DNA of 64,000 nucleotides from Collimonas fungivorans Ter331. GTDB taxonomy: Bacteria; Pseudomonadota; Gammaproteobacteria; Burkholderiales; Burkholderiaceae_D. Below the pieces are notes generated by a model. The model was not told the origin of the DNA. It saw only the letters and a list, made by a program, of their open reading frames with translations, and did not search any database. The DNA lies in the NCBI RefSeq assembly GCF_000221045.1, contig NC_015856.1:1521317-1585316 (forward strand), written 5' to 3'. How positions within the stretch are numbered: position 1 is the first letter of the stretch; the number at the start of each line of letters is the position of its first letter. A program made the translations under genes and the position numbers. Positions 44,490 through 55,368 of this stretch are shown piece after piece.

Positions 44490-45236
44490 TTAGAACTGCT
44501 CGTCCGCGCCAAGGTAACGCCATTGCCCTTCCGGCAAATTTCCCAGCTTCACGCCGCCGATACGCACCCGTTTCAATCCCAGCACCTTGAGGCCGACCAT
44601 ATCGCACATGCGGCGGATCTGGCGTTTTTTACCTTCGCGTAAAGTAAAACTCAACTGGTCGTCGTTCTGCCATTTGACGATCGCCGGCTTGAGCTTCTTG
44701 CCGTCCAGCGTCAGGCCGTGGTTGAGGCGGCGCAGTTCGGCGTCGGGCAGCTTGTCGCCCTTGGTGTAGCGCACCCGCACCAGGTATTCCTTGTCGACGC
44801 TGGTTTCTTCGCCGATCAGATGCTTGGCGATGCGGCCGTCCTGAGTCAGCACCAGCAGGCCGACCGAGTCAATGTCGAGGCGGCCGGCGGGCACCAGGCT
44901 GCGCAACTGGGTCGGATGGAACAGGGTTGGCGAGCGGTCTTCGCTCCAGCGGTTGGCTTCCTTGATCAACGCCACCGCCGGCTGGTAGCCGTCTTCTGCC
45001 TGGCCGCTGACGTAGCCGACCGGCTTGTTGATCAGGATGGTGACGCGTTTCGATTGTTCGGCCGCGGCCTGGCGCTCGACGCTGATGCGCTGGCTGGGCA
45101 GGACTTTGCTGCCGAGTTCCGATACGACGACGCCGTCGACCCGGACCCAGCCGCGGGCGATCCACTCATCGGCTTCGCGGCGCGAGCATAGCCCGAGTTC
45201 TGACATGCGTTTGGAAAGGCGTAATGGTTCGGTCAT
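44490..45236 (-). CDS. RsuA-family rRNA pseudouridine synthase (RluF-like)
   Basis: Modifies a uridine in ribosomal RNA. The 248 residues have an N-terminal S4 RNA-binding domain (RLSKRMSELGLCSRREADEWI, GWVRVDGVVV) and a pseudouridine synthase domain with the catalytic aspartate in VPAGRLDIDSVGLLVLTQDG. The family end motif EGKKRQIRRMCDMVGLKVLGLKRVRIG is also present. Overall it resembles RluF (23S rRNA position 2604) more than RsuA or RluB, but the exact target is not certain. ATG at 45236 is chosen; the longer frame begins with TTG. glnD lies just upstream in the same direction. Confidence 0.88.
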   Translation of the reverse strand: MTEPLRLSKRMSELGLCSRREADEWIARGWVRVDGVVVSELGSKVLPSQRISVERQAAAEQSKRVTILINKPVGYVSGQAEDGYQPAVALIKEANRWSEDRSPTLFHPTQLRSLVPAGRLDIDSVGLLVLTQDGRIAKHLIGEETSVDKEYLVRVRYTKGDKLPDAELRRLNHGLTLDGKKLKPAIVKWQNDDQLSFTLREGKKRQIRRMCDMVGLKVLGLKRVRIGGVKLGNLPEGQWRYLGADEQF

Positions 45237-45268
45237 GAGGTGCAAAAAATAAGAGGGATAAAAATGGA

Positions 45269-47821
45269 TCAGATATGCAGCGCGTCCAGCAGGTCGGTTT
45301 CAAGCTGGATCTGCAGGCGCGCATGGTTGAGCGCATTGCCGTCGACCAGGAACACGTCTTCGACCCGTTCGCCGAGCGTCATGATCTTGGCGGTATGCAG
45401 GTTGATCTTGTGCTTGGCCAGCACGCTGGCGACCGAAAACAGCAGCCCGGTGCGATCGTTGGCGGTGATCGACAGCAGGTAGTACTGGCCGCGCTCGTCG
45501 GGGCGCAGGTCGACCGTCGGCGTTACCGGGAAGGTGCGCGACAGGCGCGACAAGCGTCCCTTGGATGGCGCCGGCAGCGGGCTGTCGGTTTGCAGCATCA
45601 GCGTCAGCTCATGCTCGATCAGGTTGATGATGTCGCGATAGTGCTTGGCGAACAGCGGCGCGCTGATCAGGAAAGAGTCGAGCGCGTAGCCGTGCCGGGT
45701 AGTCTGGATCTTGGCGTCCAGGATGCTGAAATTCTTGCTGTCGAAATAGCTGCAGATGCGGATGAACAGGTCGTTCCGGTCCTTGGTGTAGACCGCGACC
45801 TGCAAGCCTTCGCCGATCGGCGCCAGGCGGCATTTGACGATCGGGCTGGCGCTGTCGGTCTGGTTGTAGAAGGAGCGGGTTTGCCAGGCGATGTCGGACG
45901 CGTCGTGGCGCAGGAAATAGGCGACGTCGAGCTGGCGCCACAGGGTTTCGTGGGCGTCTTCCGGCAAGCCGTACAGGCGCAGGGTTTTCAACGCCTCTTC
46001 CTGGCGGTTTTTCAGTTCGCGGTCGGCCGACGGCGTTTCGCCGCCGAGCACGCGCAAGGTCATGCGGTACAAGTCTTCCAGCAACTTGCCTTTCCAGGCA
46101 TTCCATACCTTGGGACTGGTGCCGCGGATGTCGGCCACGGTCAGCAGGTAGAGCGCGGTCAGGTGCCGTTCGTCCTTGACCGTATTGGCAAAGTTGAGGA
46201 TCACTTCGGGATCCGACAGGTCCTGTTTTTGCGCCACTTGCGACATGGTCAGGTGATGCTCGACCAGGAACACCACCAGCGCCGTGTCCGCCGGCGGCAA
46301 GCCGTGCTGCTGGCAGAAGTGCAGGGCGTCGGTCATGCCCAGCTTGGAATGGTCGCCGCCGCGGCCCTTGGCGATGTCGTGGAACAAGGCGGCGACATAC
46401 AGCAGCCAGGAGCGCGGGAAATTGGCGATCAGCTGGCTGCAGAACGGATATTCATGCGCATGCTCGCTCATCGTGAAGCGGCGCACATTGCGCACCACCA
46501 TCAGGATGTGCTGGTCGACGGTGTAGACATGGAACAGGTCGTGCTGCATTTGGCCGACGATGCGCCGGAAGTTCGGCAGGTAGCGGCCCAGGATGCTGGT
46601 CTGGTTCATGCCGCGCAGCGCGTGGGTGATGCCTTGCGGCGCCTGGATGATCTGGATGAACAGCGAGCGGTTGTGCGGATCGCGGCGGAAGCTGTTGTCG
46701 ATCTTGACGCGGGCGTGCCACAAGGCGCGCCGGGTGCGCGCGGTCATGTCCTTCAGTTCGCTGTGCTGGGCCAGCAGCAGGAACAGCTCCAGCATGGCCG
46801 ACGGCGTGGTCTTGAACAGGTCGTCGTGGGCGATGTCGATCAGGCGGTTCAGATGGTTGAAGCGGTCGTTGATGCGTTGCGGCACCATCGGTTGCGGGAA
46901 CAGTTGCACTTCGATGTTCTGCAGCAGGATGGTGTTGAGCTGGGTCACCGCCTTGGCTGCCCAGTAATAACGCTGCATCAGGTATTCGCTGGCGCGCCGG
47001 GTTTCGGTAGTCTGGAAGCCGAGCGCTTCGGCGATCGGGGTCTGGACGTCGAATACCAGCCGGTCTTCGCGGCGGTTGGTGTAGATGTGCAGGCGGATCC
47101 GGATATCCTTGAACGCGCGCTCCTGGCGCGCCAGCTGGCGCGCTTCGGCGGCCGTGATCAGGCCGCGCTGGGCCAGCTTGGGCCAGGATTCGCCGAGGCC
47201 GGCGGCCTTCGCCACCCACAGGATCACTTGCAGGTCGCGCAAGCCGCCCGGGCTCTCCTTGCAGTTCGGTTCCAGGCTGTACGGCGTATCTTCGTATTTG
47301 ACGTGGCGCTGGCGCATTTCCAGGATTTTTCCCTGGAAAAAGGCGCAGGCGTCCATGGCGGCGTTGCAGCGTTCCTGCAGCTGCAAGAACAGCGGGTGGC
47401 TGCCGCTCACCAGCCGCGCTTCCAGGAGGCTGGTCTGGACCGTGATGTCGGCCGCTGATTCGCTCAGGCATTCGTCCACGGTGCGGATGCTGTGGCCGAT
47501 TTCGAGGCCGATATCCCAGAACAGCTGCACCAGCTGTTCCAACCTGCCTTTCAGCGCCGCATCCGGGCTGGCCTCGAGCAGGATCAGGACGTCGACGTCG
47601 GAATGCGGGAACAGCTCGCCGCGGCCGTAGCCGCCGACCGCCACCAGCGCTGCGCTGGCCGGCAGTTCCAGCATTTTCCAGGCTTGCGTCAGGGCGATGT
47701 CGACGCTGCGCCGCAGCGCCGTCAGTAGTTCGCCGGGTTTGCCGTCCGCCAGGAAGGCTGAGATGATGGTTTGCCGCTCGCTTCTAAGCTGGTTTTTGAG
47801 TGTGGCGGCAAGAGTCGTCAT
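45269..47821 (-). CDS. glnD: Bifunctional PII uridylyltransferase/uridylyl-removing enzyme
   Basis: Primary glutamine sensor that uridylylates and deuridylylates PII proteins. Its 850 residues have the expected order: a nucleotidyltransferase domain with [22 protein letters not shown], a helical linker, an HD domain for the removing activity ([19 protein letters not shown]) and two C-terminal ACT domains ([51 protein letters not shown]) that bind glutamine. map lies 26 bases upstream in the same direction. The nitrogen role is notable beside the cyanophycin genes, though map-glnD order is conserved in many proteobacteria without cyanophycin. Confidence 0.96.
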   Translation of the reverse strand: MTTLAATLKNQLRSERQTIISAFLADGKPGELLTALRRSVDIALTQAWKMLELPASAALVAVGGYGRGELFPHSDVDVLILLEASPDAALKGRLEQLVQLFWDIGLEIGHSIRTVDECLSESAADITVQTSLLEARLVSGSHPLFLQLQERCNAAMDACAFFQGKILEMRQRHVKYEDTPYSLEPNCKESPGGLRDLQVILWVAKAAGLGESWPKLAQRGLITAAEARQLARQERAFKDIRIRLHIYTNRREDRLVFDVQTPIAEALGFQTTETRRASEYLMQRYYWAAKAVTQLNTILLQNIEVQLFPQPMVPQRINDRFNHLNRLIDIAHDDLFKTTPSAMLELFLLLAQHSELKDMTARTRRALWHARVKIDNSFRRDPHNRSLFIQIIQAPQGITHALRGMNQTSILGRYLPNFRRIVGQMQHDLFHVYTVDQHILMVVRNVRRFTMSEHAHEYPFCSQLIANFPRSWLLYVAALFHDIAKGRGGDHSKLGMTDALHFCQQHGLPPADTALVVFLVEHHLTMSQVAQKQDLSDPEVILNFANTVKDERHLTALYLLTVADIRGTSPKVWNAWKGKLLEDLYRMTLRVLGGETPSADRELKNRQEEALKTLRLYGLPEDAHETLWRQLDVAYFLRHDASDIAWQTRSFYNQTDSASPIVKCRLAPIGEGLQVAVYTKDRNDLFIRICSYFDSKNFSILDAKIQTTRHGYALDSFLISAPLFAKHYRDIINLIEHELTLMLQTDSPLPAPSKGRLSRLSRTFPVTPTVDLRPDERGQYYLLSITANDRTGLLFSVASVLAKHKINLHTAKIMTLGERVEDVFLVDGNALNHARLQIQLETDLLDALHI

Positions 47822-47847
47822 GTAGGTGCGGGGCGAATACGGCTCAA

Positions 47848-48669
47848 CTAAGCTGCAGCGGCAGCTTGTTGGATGAATGCCGGCGGCGGCGGCGTACCCT
47901 CGGAAACGGTCAGCACTTCGTAGCCGGTTTCAGTCACCAGCACGGTGTGTTCCCATTGTGCCGACAGGCTGCGATCCTTGGTCTTGATGGTCCAGCCGTC
48001 GCCCATTTCGCGGATATCGCGGCGGCCGGCGTTGATCATCGGTTCGACCGTGAAGATCATGCCGGCTTCCAGCCGCTCCAGCGTGCCCGGACGGCCGTAG
48101 TGCAATACCTGCGGTTCTTCGTGGAATACCTTGCCGATGCCGTGGCCGCAGAATTCGCGGACTACGCTGTAGCCGGCTTTTTCGGCGTGCTGCTGGATCA
48201 CGTAGCCGATATCGCCCAGGTGCGCGCCGGGTTTGATCTTGGCGATGCCCAGCCACATGCACTCATAGGTGATGTCGCCCAGGCGCTTGGCCATGATCGA
48301 CGGTTCGCCGACATAAAACATGCGGCTGGTGTCGCCATGGTAGCCATTCTTGATGACGGTAATGTCGAGATTGACCACGTCGCCGCTTTTCAGCACCTTG
48401 TCGCCCGGGATGCCGTGGCAGATGACGTCGTTGACCGAAGTGCAGATGGCTTTCGGATACGGCGTGTAGCCAGGCGGGCAGTAATTCAGCGGGGCAGGGA
48501 TGGTGTCTTGCACATTTGTCATGTATTCGTGGCACAGGCGATCCAGCTCGCCGGTGGTGATGCCGGCCTTGACAAAGGGCGTGATGTAGTCGAGCACCTC
48601 TGAGGCAAGCTTGCCGGCGATGCGCATGCCGGCGATGTCCTCAGCGGTTTTAATGGAGATGGAAGTCAT
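47848..48669 (-). CDS. map: Methionine aminopeptidase, type I
   Basis: Removes the initiator methionine from proteins after deformylation. The 273 residues carry the five metal ligands of the family within [22 protein letters not shown] (two aspartates), [14 protein letters not shown] (histidine), MIFTVEPMI (glutamate) and WEHTVLVT (glutamate). It begins [19 protein letters not shown] and ends in a short alanine-rich tail. It is divergent from rpsB across 340 bases that hold the rpsB promoter and leader, the usual arrangement in proteobacteria. Confidence 0.96.
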   Translation of the reverse strand: MTSISIKTAEDIAGMRIAGKLASEVLDYITPFVKAGITTGELDRLCHEYMTNVQDTIPAPLNYCPPGYTPYPKAICTSVNDVICHGIPGDKVLKSGDVVNLDITVIKNGYHGDTSRMFYVGEPSIMAKRLGDITYECMWLGIAKIKPGAHLGDIGYVIQQHAEKAGYSVVREFCGHGIGKVFHEEPQVLHYGRPGTLERLEAGMIFTVEPMINAGRRDIREMGDGWTIKTKDRSLSAQWEHTVLVTETGYEVLTVSEGTPPPPAFIQQAAAAA

Positions 48670-48828
48670 GAAATAGGAAATGCGTAGGAAAATTCGTAGG
48701 AAAAATCGAGAAAATTCGGTGAATTCTTTAGCAAAAGGGGTAAAAACACCCGGATTCAGTCGATATCGGTCTATGGGCGATTATAAACGAGGCCAGCCGG
48801 ATGCGCTTAAAGATATGCCTCGCGGCGC

Positions 48829-48858
48829 TTGAAGAAACCCGGGGTTTTGGGTTACAAT
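48829..48858 (+). promoter_or_regulatory. Sigma-70 promoter and leader of rpsB
   Basis: TTGAAG (48829-48834), 18-base spacer, TACAAT (48853-48858). A leader of about 145 bases follows before the rpsB ATG, long enough for the S2 autoregulation known for this operon in other bacteria; its structure was not resolved here. The promoter position also shows that an rpsB start at 48829 is not real. Confidence 0.68.
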
Positions 48859-49011
48859 CTTGGGTTAGCTCGAATTGCTATTGGGCTATATCGATGTTTG
48901 TGTAGTTTATTTTATGTGTCAAAACGCGAATTCACTCGAAAAGGGTGCTGTGTTTGTCTCTCGACAAAGGCGGTGACTGAGTGGGTTCCAGACCAAACCC
49001 TGGAGAAAATT

Positions 49012-49764
49012 ATGTCCGTAACAATGCGTGAAATGCTGGAAGCCGGTGTCCACTTCGGTCACCAAACCCGTTTCTGGAACCCAAAGATGGCGCCATTCAT
49101 CTTCGGTCACCGCAACAAGATTCATATCGTCAACCTGGAAAAGACCCTGGGCATGTACCAAGAGGCGATGAAGTACATCCGCCAATTGTCGTCCAACCGC
49201 GGCAACATCCTGTTTGTCGGCACCAAGCGCCAAGCGCGTGAAATCGTTGCTGCCGAAGCAGCACGTTCGGGTTCGCCTTTCGTCGACCAACGCTGGTTGG
49301 GCGGCATGCTGACCAACTTCAAGACCATCAAGACATCGATCAAGCGCCTGAAAGAAATGGAAGCATCGATCGAAGACGGTTCGGTCGAGAAGCTGAGCAA
49401 AAAAGAAGGCCTGATGTTCCAGCGCGAATTGATCAAGCTGCAAAAAGCCATCGGCGGCATCAAGGACATGGGCGGCATTCCTGACGCCATCTTCGTGATC
49501 GACGTCGGTTACCACAAAGGCGCCATCACTGAAGCCGCCAAGCTGGGAATCCCGGTCATCGGCGTGGTTGACACCAATCACTCGCCAGACGGCGTGACTT
49601 ACGTTATCCCTGGCAACGACGACTCGTCCAAGGCAATCGCCCTGTACGCTCGCGGTGTCGCCGATGCTATCCTGGAAGGCCGTGCCAATGCAGTGAACGA
49701 CGTGGTTGAAGCAATCAAAGGCGCAGCCGGCGATGAGTTCGTTGAAGTCAACGACCAGGCTTAA
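49012..49764 (+). CDS. rpsB: Small ribosomal subunit protein uS2
   Basis: Ribosomal protein S2 of the 30S subunit, 250 residues. It begins [26 protein letters not shown] and has the conserved [32 protein letters not shown] and [21 protein letters not shown] blocks. The ATG at 49012 follows GGAG at six bases. A terminator-like hairpin lies between it and tsf, which probably lets S2 and EF-Ts be made in different amounts. Confidence 0.97.
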   Translation: MSVTMREMLEAGVHFGHQTRFWNPKMAPFIFGHRNKIHIVNLEKTLGMYQEAMKYIRQLSSNRGNILFVGTKRQAREIVAAEAARSGSPFVDQRWLGGMLTNFKTIKTSIKRLKEMEASIEDGSVEKLSKKEGLMFQRELIKLQKAIGGIKDMGGIPDAIFVIDVGYHKGAITEAAKLGIPVIGVVDTNHSPDGVTYVIPGNDDSSKAIALYARGVADAILEGRANAVNDVVEAIKGAAGDEFVEVNDQA

Positions 49765-49795
49765 GCCCTGAATCTGAGGTTTCATACTTCAGAAT

Positions 49796-49825
49796 AAAAA
49801 GGGGGCGTGGTTGCCCCTTTTTTTG
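49796..49825 (+). terminator. Intrinsic terminator/attenuator between rpsB and tsf
   Basis: GGGGGC / GCCCC stem with a GTGGTT loop, A run before and a run of eight T after. Probably partial, with tsf also having its own expression. Confidence 0.82.
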
Positions 49826-49970
49826 TATCACTTGCAGGTGTTTTACCCGAATTCATATCTGAATATATTTTGAATGATGGCGCTGGAAGGCCGGCTGCGG
49901 ATTACTGCGGCGGATAGCTGTACATCACCGGTATAGCGACCGGCACGGCGCCACTTGTTAGGAGAATAGT

Positions 49971-50852
49971 ATGACGGCAATTACAGCAGCACTGGTAGGC
50001 GAACTGCGCGCAAAGACTGATGCGCCTATGATGGAATGCAAAAAAGCGCTGACCGAAGCTGGCGGCGACCTGGACAAGGCAGAAGAAATCCTGCGCGTGA
50101 AACTGGGCGGCAAGGCTTCCAAGGCCGCTTCCCGCGTGACCGCTGAAGGCGTGGTCGCAGCTTACATCGCCGGCGGCGTCGGCGCCCTGGTGGAAGTCAA
50201 CTGCGAAACCGACTTCGTTACCAAGAACGACGATTTCCTGGCTCTGGCGAATGCCTGCGCCAAGCTGGTTGCGGAAAACAACCCGGCAGACGTGGCCGCC
50301 TTGTCGGCCATGCCGCTCGACGGCAGCACCGTTGAAGCGACCCGCGCTGCCCTGATCGGTCGCATCGGCGAAAACATGTCGATCCGTCGTTTCACACGTT
50401 TCGATACTGCCGCCAAGCTGGTTTCCTACCTGCACGGCACACGTATCGGCGTGATCGTCGAATTCGACGGCGCTGACGAACAAGTCGGTAAAGACGTGGC
50501 GATGCACATCGCTGCGATGAAGCCGGTTTCCTTGTCTTCGGACCAGGTGCCTGCCGACCTGATCGAAAAAGAGCGTTCGGTAGCGACCCTGAAGGCGGCC
50601 GAATCGGGCAAGCCTGCAGATATCGCGACCAAGATGATCGAAGGTTCGGTGCAGAAATTCCTGAAGGAAGTGTCCCTGCTGAACCAGACTTTCGTCAAGA
50701 ACGACAAGCAAACCGTTGAACAGATGTTGAAGGCAGCCAACACTAGCGTCAAATCGTTCACCATGTTTGTGGTCGGCGAAGGCATCGAGAAGAAACAGGA
50801 TGACTTTGCTGCAGAAGTTGCAGCGACAGTTGCTGCGGCCAAGCAGGCGTAA
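49971..50852 (+). CDS. tsf: Translation elongation factor Ts
   Basis: Nucleotide exchange factor for EF-Tu, 293 residues. The N-terminal module [20 protein letters not shown] is followed by the signature [26 protein letters not shown]. The core contains [20 protein letters not shown] (with the TDFV motif that contacts EF-Tu) and [23 protein letters not shown] precedes the ATG. A strong terminator follows the stop. Confidence 0.97.
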   Translation: MTAITAALVGELRAKTDAPMMECKKALTEAGGDLDKAEEILRVKLGGKASKAASRVTAEGVVAAYIAGGVGALVEVNCETDFVTKNDDFLALANACAKLVAENNPADVAALSAMPLDGSTVEATRAALIGRIGENMSIRRFTRFDTAAKLVSYLHGTRIGVIVEFDGADEQVGKDVAMHIAAMKPVSLSSDQVPADLIEKERSVATLKAAESGKPADIATKMIEGSVQKFLKEVSLLNQTFVKNDKQTVEQMLKAANTSVKSFTMFVVGEGIEKKQDDFAAEVAATVAAAKQA

Positions 50853-50860
50853 GCAAGAAT

Positions 50861-50885
50861 ACGGGCCGAAAGGCCCGTTTTTTTG
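50861..50885 (+). terminator. Intrinsic terminator after tsf
   Basis: ACGGGCC / GGCCCGT stem closed by a GAAA tetraloop, followed by a run of T (50878-50884). Confidence 0.93.
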
Positions 50886-51108
50886 GCTCTGAGGAATTTT
50901 CTTCCCAAGCCAAGGACTAAGGGATGCCTTGCTGAATTGCTGCCTCGTATCCAGGGGAAGCCGCAGGAACCGGCGCCGTGCATTCTAAATCGCGGCGGTA
51001 GTGGATTTTGCTGCGGTTTGGCCTGACAATGGCGCTGCAGTCCTTCAGCACTACACAAGGCATCGACCAATATTTATTTCAATCGGAAAGCCATAAGGGG
51101 CCCAGACC

Positions 51109-51825
51109 ATGACAAAACCAGCTTATAAGCGTGTTCTCCTGAAACTCTCCGGTGAGGCCCTGATGGGCGATGACGCCTATGGCATCAATCGTGCGACGAT
51201 CGAGCGCATGGTGGCCGATGTCGCCGAAGTGGCCAAGTTGGGCGTTGAACTGGCGATCGTGATCGGCGGCGGCAATATTTTCCGCGGCGTGGCGCCAGGC
51301 GCCCAAGGCATGGACCGCGCTACCGCTGACTATATGGGCATGCTGGCCACGGTGATGAACTCGCTGGCGCTGGCAGACGCCATGCGCCAGGTAGGCATCA
51401 CGGCGCGCGTGATGTCGGCGATCAGCATCGAACAGGTAGTAGAACCATACGTGCGGCCTAAGGCGCTGCAATACCTGGAAGAAGACAAGATTGTCATTTT
51501 TGCAGCAGGCACCGGCAATCCGTTTTTCACCACTGACACTGCAGCGGCATTGCGCGGTTCGGAAATCGGCGCCGAAATCGTCCTGAAAGCGACCAAGGTT
51601 GACGGCGTCTACAGCGCGGATCCCAACAAGGACCCAACCGCGACCCGTTATTCGCATATCACTTTCGACGAAGCGATCACCAAGCACCTGCAAGTCATGG
51701 ATGCTACCGCCTTCGCCCTGTGCCGCGACCAGAAGCTGCCGATCAAGGTGTTTTCCATCATCAAGCCGGGCGCGCTGAAGCGTGTCATCCTGGGCGAAGA
51801 TGAAGGCACTTTGGTCCACGTTTAA
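51109..51825 (+). CDS. pyrH: UMP kinase
   Basis: Phosphorylates UMP to UDP; an amino-acid-kinase-fold hexameric enzyme. The 238 residues show [15 protein letters not shown] (phosphate-binding lysine and glycines), [10 protein letters not shown], the [21 protein letters not shown] motif and [16 protein letters not shown]. It lies 256 bases after tsf, a gap wide enough for its own promoter, and leads the pyrH-frr pair. Length is normal. Confidence 0.97.
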   Translation: MTKPAYKRVLLKLSGEALMGDDAYGINRATIERMVADVAEVAKLGVELAIVIGGGNIFRGVAPGAQGMDRATADYMGMLATVMNSLALADAMRQVGITARVMSAISIEQVVEPYVRPKALQYLEEDKIVIFAAGTGNPFFTTDTAAALRGSEIGAEIVLKATKVDGVYSADPNKDPTATRYSHITFDEAITKHLQVMDATAFALCRDQKLPIKVFSIIKPGALKRVILGEDEGTLVHV

Positions 51826-51846
51826 ATTATTTGCCCAATTTGTAAT

Positions 51847-51871
51847 ATTTGTGCAAATCGCTTGCACAAAT
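51847..51871 (+). other. Hairpin between pyrH and frr
   Basis: Perfect 10-bp stem ATTTGTGCAA / TTGCACAAAT with an ATCGC loop and no T run; GCAAATCGCT-GC appears twice around it (51853 and 51880). Possible mRNA processing or attenuation point. Confidence 0.45.
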
Positions 51872-51946
51872 TGCTGGCGCAAATCGCTGGCATCAATAAG
51901 TATGAGTTAATTTAAAAAATCACCCGTTTTCGAAGAGGAGAACAGC

Positions 51947-52507
51947 ATGAGCATTGCTGACGTCAAAAAGAATACCGATCAAAGAATGCAAAAGTCGCTT
52001 GAGACTTTGCGCGCCGACCTGGCGAAAGTACGCACCGGCCGCGCCCATACCGGCATTCTCGACCACATCATGGTGGAATACTACGGTAGCCCGACCAACC
52101 TGAGCCAGGTCGCCAACGTGACCCTGATCGATGCCCGCACCATCGGCGTGCAGCCGTTTGAAAAGAAAATGGTTGCAGTGGTCGAAAAGGCCATCCGCGA
52201 ATCCGACCTCGGCCTGAATCCGGCCACCCAGGGCGAAATGATCCGGGTGCCGACGCCGCCGTTGACGGAAGAGCGCCGCAAGGAAATGGTGAAGCTGGTC
52301 AAGGGTGAAGCGGAAGATGCAAAAATTGCAATCCGCAATATCCGCCGCGACGCCAATGAAGGCTTGAAGAAGCTGGTCAAGGACAAGGAATGTTCGGAAG
52401 ACGACGAACGCCGCGCACAGGATGACATCCAGAAGCTGACCGACAAGTTCGTGGCTGAAATCGACAAGCAAGTGATTGATAAAGAAAAAGAGATACTGAC
52501 GGTGTAA
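51947..52507 (+). CDS. frr: Ribosome recycling factor
   Basis: Splits post-termination ribosomes with EF-G. The 186 residues show the family's [28 protein letters not shown] helix, the [21 protein letters not shown] domain II and the [34 protein letters not shown] helix. GAGGAG precedes the ATG. A bulged hairpin ending in TTTT (52512-52556) follows the stop and may be a weak terminator. Confidence 0.97.
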   Translation: MSIADVKKNTDQRMQKSLETLRADLAKVRTGRAHTGILDHIMVEYYGSPTNLSQVANVTLIDARTIGVQPFEKKMVAVVEKAIRESDLGLNPATQGEMIRVPTPPLTEERRKEMVKLVKGEAEDAKIAIRNIRRDANEGLKKLVKDKECSEDDERRAQDDIQKLTDKFVAEIDKQVIDKEKEILTV

Positions 52508-52511
52508 TCAG

Positions 52512-52556
52512 GGCAGATACTGTATCTCCGAGGTACAGTACCTGTCTGCCGCTTTT
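52512..52556 (+). terminator. Possible weak terminator after frr
   Basis: GGCAGA-TACTGTA pairs with TACAGTA-CCTG-TCTGCC (one four-base bulge), then GCTTTT. The short T run and bulge make it weak. Confidence 0.4.
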
Positions 52557-52589
52557 CCGGTAGTTCTTCTGTTGTTTATTTCATTACCT

Positions 52590-53357
52590 ATGGCCCATAC
52601 AAGTTCCACGCAAACGCTACCAGCAATTCCGACGGTGCCGCGGCACGTTGCCATCATCATGGACGGCAACGGCCGCTGGGCGACCAAACGGTTTTTGCCG
52701 CGTTTCGCTGGGCATGGCAAGGGCGTCGAGGCAGTGCGGACGGTGGTCGAGGCCTGCGTTGCGCGCGGCGTCGAATACCTGACGCTGTTTGCTTTCAGCT
52801 CGGAAAACTGGCGCCGTCCGGCCGACGAAGTGTCTCTGCTGATGCGTCTGTTCGTGGTGGCGCTGGAACGCGAAGTCAGCAAGATGCACGCCAACGGCAT
52901 TCGCCTGAAAGTGGTCGGCGACCTGAGCCGTTTCGACGCCAAGCTGCAGCAGATGATCGATAACGCCGAGCGCAAGACGGCCGGCAACACCACCCTGACC
53001 GTGACCGTCTGCGCCAATTACGGCGGGCGCTGGGACGTCATGCAGGCAGTGCAGAAAATGCTGGCCGCGCGCGGCGCCGATTCTGCCCAGGATGCCTCGG
53101 TGTTTTCCGAGGAAGAGCTGGCGCAGCACCTGGCCATGGCCTATGCGCCGGAGCCGGACCTGTTCATCCGCACCGGCGGCGAGCAGCGCATTTCGAATTT
53201 CCTGCTGTGGCAACTGGCGTATAGCGAACTCTATTTTACCGATACCTATTGGCCCGATTTTGGCGCCGGCGAGCTGGACCAGGCGATTGCCTCCTATCAG
53301 CAGCGAGAGCGCCGTTTTGGACGCACCAGCGCACAATTGCTGGAACAGGCCTCCTGA
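52590..53357 (+). CDS. uppS: Undecaprenyl diphosphate synthase
   Basis: Makes the C55 lipid carrier for peptidoglycan and surface glycans. The 255 residues contain the cis-prenyltransferase blocks: [16 protein letters not shown] (catalytic aspartate), [30 protein letters not shown] and [27 protein letters not shown]. The ATG at 52590 is used; the longer frame starts with TTG. No clear ribosome binding site was seen, so translation may be modest. The stop overlaps the cdsA start by one base. Confidence 0.95.
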   Translation: MAHTSSTQTLPAIPTVPRHVAIIMDGNGRWATKRFLPRFAGHGKGVEAVRTVVEACVARGVEYLTLFAFSSENWRRPADEVSLLMRLFVVALEREVSKMHANGIRLKVVGDLSRFDAKLQQMIDNAERKTAGNTTLTVTVCANYGGRWDVMQAVQKMLAARGADSAQDASVFSEEELAQHLAMAYAPEPDLFIRTGGEQRISNFLLWQLAYSELYFTDTYWPDFGAGELDQAIASYQQRERRFGRTSAQLLEQAS

Positions 53358-54181
53358 TGCTGAGAACGCGCGTCATCACGGCCTTGCTATTATTGGCAGT
53401 CCTGCTGCCGATCCTGTATTTCAATTATTTCCCCGCATTCGCCGTCGTTTCGACGCTCTTTTTTGCCGCCGCCATCTGGGAAAGCGCCAGGATCTTCGGC
53501 GCTGCTCCTAAAGCAGCCCTGGCCTGGGGCCTGGCGGCGCTGATCCTGTTTGCCGCCATCATGTACTACGGCAGCGGCCCGGATATCCGCCTGCTGTTCA
53601 TCCTGTGCGTGGCAATCTGGGTTTTGCGTTTTGTGCCGGCGCTGGGTTTCGGCCTGCCGCCGCTGGCCAGTTTCGCCAACCGCATGGTCGCGGGCACCTA
53701 CGCGATTGCCATTTTCGGCTGTTTCCTGGCGATTGTGGTGCTGTTCCATCACTCGCCCATGTACCTGTTGTCGGTCCTGGTGATCGTCTGGATGGCGGAT
53801 ATCGGCGCTTATTTTTCCGGCAAGGCTTTCGGCCGCCACAAGCTGGCGCCCTCGATTTCTCCCGGCAAGTCCTGGGAAGGAGCCATCGGCGGCTGGATCC
53901 TGGTGCTGCTCATGATGTTCGGTTTCAGCCTGGCGCCGGCCCTGTCTGAGACCTTCCCGGTGCGCCTTCTGGCCACCTGGGGCTGGACCGGACTGCTGGC
54001 GGCGGCGACCGTGCTGGTGGCCGCCAGCGTGGTCGGCGATCTGTTCGAGTCGCTGCTCAAGCGGCGCGCCGGCATCAAGGACAGCAGCAACCTGCTGCCT
54101 GGCCACGGCGGCGTGCTGGACCGGGTCGATGCATTGATCCCGGTATTGCCGCTGGCTGCCTTATTGAGTTTCTGGTTTTAG
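53357..54181 (+). CDS. cdsA: Phosphatidate cytidylyltransferase
   Basis: Makes CDP-diacylglycerol for phospholipid synthesis in the inner membrane. The 274 residues have seven or eight hydrophobic segments and the family signature near the C terminus ([20 protein letters not shown] and then [11 protein letters not shown]). The start is the ATG that overlaps the uppS stop (TGATG). The longer frame beginning at 53249 lies inside uppS and is rejected. dxr begins five bases downstream. Confidence 0.96.
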   Translation: MLRTRVITALLLLAVLLPILYFNYFPAFAVVSTLFFAAAIWESARIFGAAPKAALAWGLAALILFAAIMYYGSGPDIRLLFILCVAIWVLRFVPALGFGLPPLASFANRMVAGTYAIAIFGCFLAIVVLFHHSPMYLLSVLVIVWMADIGAYFSGKAFGRHKLAPSISPGKSWEGAIGGWILVLLMMFGFSLAPALSETFPVRLLATWGWTGLLAAATVLVAASVVGDLFESLLKRRAGIKDSSNLLPGHGGVLDRVDALIPVLPLAALLSFWF

Positions 54182-54186
54182 GTCGT

Positions 54187-55359
54187 ATGCAAAATATTAC
54201 TATTCTCGGCTCCACCGGTTCGATCGGCATGTCGACGCTGGATGTGCTTGCGCGCCATCCCGAACGCTATTCGGTCTATGCCCTGACCGCCCACAGCCGG
54301 GTCGAGCAGCTGGCCGAGCAATGCTTGCGCTTCAAGCCGCAGCTGGCCGTGGTCGGCAGCGCGGCGGCGGCGCAGCAGCTGAGCGCCTTGCTGCAAGAAC
54401 AGGCGCCCGCGATCGAAGTGCTGTTTGGCGACGCTGCCCTGTGCCAGGTGGCCAGCGCCGAGGCTTGCGACACGGTAATGGCCGCCATCGTCGGCGCTGC
54501 CGGCCTGGCGCCCAGCCTGGCTGCGGCCAGGGCCGGCAAGAAGATCCTGCTGGCGAACAAGGAAGCGCTGGTCATGTCCGGCCAGCTGTTCATCGATGCG
54601 GTGAAGCAAAGCGGCGCCGTGCTGCTGCCTATCGATAGCGAACACAACGCGATTTTCCAATGCCTGCCGCAAGGCTACCAGCGCCAGCCGGCCGCGCTTG
54701 GCGTAGAAAAGATCCTGCTGACCGCGTCCGGCGGCCCGTTCCTGCATCGGGCCGTGGAGACGCTGGAGTCGGTCACCCCGGAAGAGGCGGTCGCCCATCC
54801 GAACTGGGTCATGGGACGCAAGATTTCGGTCGATTCCGCGACCATGATGAACAAGGGCCTGGAAGTGATCGAAGCGCACTGGCTGTTCGGCGCCGCCGCC
54901 AGCCAGATCGAGGTGGTGATCCACCCGCAAAGCGTGATCCACTCCATGGTGTCTTACATCGACGGCTCGGTGCTGGCGCAACTGGGCAATCCCGACATGC
55001 GCACCCCGATCGCCTATGCACTGGCCTATCCGGAACGGATCGCGTCCGGCGTCAGCCCGCTGGACCTGACCGTAGTGGGGCAGTTACAATTTAGCCGTCC
55101 CGACCTGCAGCGTTTTCCCTGCCTTAAACTCGCGTATGATGCATTGCAGGCAGGCGGTTCGGCTGCTGCAATATTGAACGCCGCGAATGAAGTGGCTGTC
55201 CAAGCTTTCCTAGATGGAAGAATCGGGTTTCGCATGATTGATCAACTGATAGCGCGCACCATGGATACGTTGCCGCTGTGCGCAGTAAGCGATATCGATT
55301 TGTTGCTTGAGCAGGATCTTCTAGCGCGCCAGACGGTTCACTCTTTCCTGAACGCATAA
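54187..55359 (+). CDS. dxr: 1-deoxy-D-xylulose 5-phosphate reductoisomerase
   Basis: First committed enzyme of the MEP isoprenoid pathway, supplying precursors for the uppS product. The 390 residues show the NADPH-binding [21 protein letters not shown] at the N terminus, the metal/substrate region [16 protein letters not shown] and the ASGGPFLHR loop. [26 protein letters not shown] and [24 protein letters not shown] are also present. It is the product of an operon with cdsA upstream and rseP nine bases downstream. Confidence 0.97.
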   Translation: MQNITILGSTGSIGMSTLDVLARHPERYSVYALTAHSRVEQLAEQCLRFKPQLAVVGSAAAAQQLSALLQEQAPAIEVLFGDAALCQVASAEACDTVMAAIVGAAGLAPSLAAARAGKKILLANKEALVMSGQLFIDAVKQSGAVLLPIDSEHNAIFQCLPQGYQRQPAALGVEKILLTASGGPFLHRAVETLESVTPEEAVAHPNWVMGRKISVDSATMMNKGLEVIEAHWLFGAAASQIEVVIHPQSVIHSMVSYIDGSVLAQLGNPDMRTPIAYALAYPERIASGVSPLDLTVVGQLQFSRPDLQRFPCLKLAYDALQAGGSAAAILNAANEVAVQAFLDGRIGFRMIDQLIARTMDTLPLCAVSDIDLLLEQDLLARQTVHSFLNA

Positions 55360-55368
55360 ATCGTACAA

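Noticed and set aside
45275-47458. 727-codon rightward open frame
   Set aside because: Antisense of glnD.
48829-49011. Extension of rpsB to an upstream start
   Set aside because: Begins inside the promoter -35; extra residues are cysteine-rich and atypical of S2.
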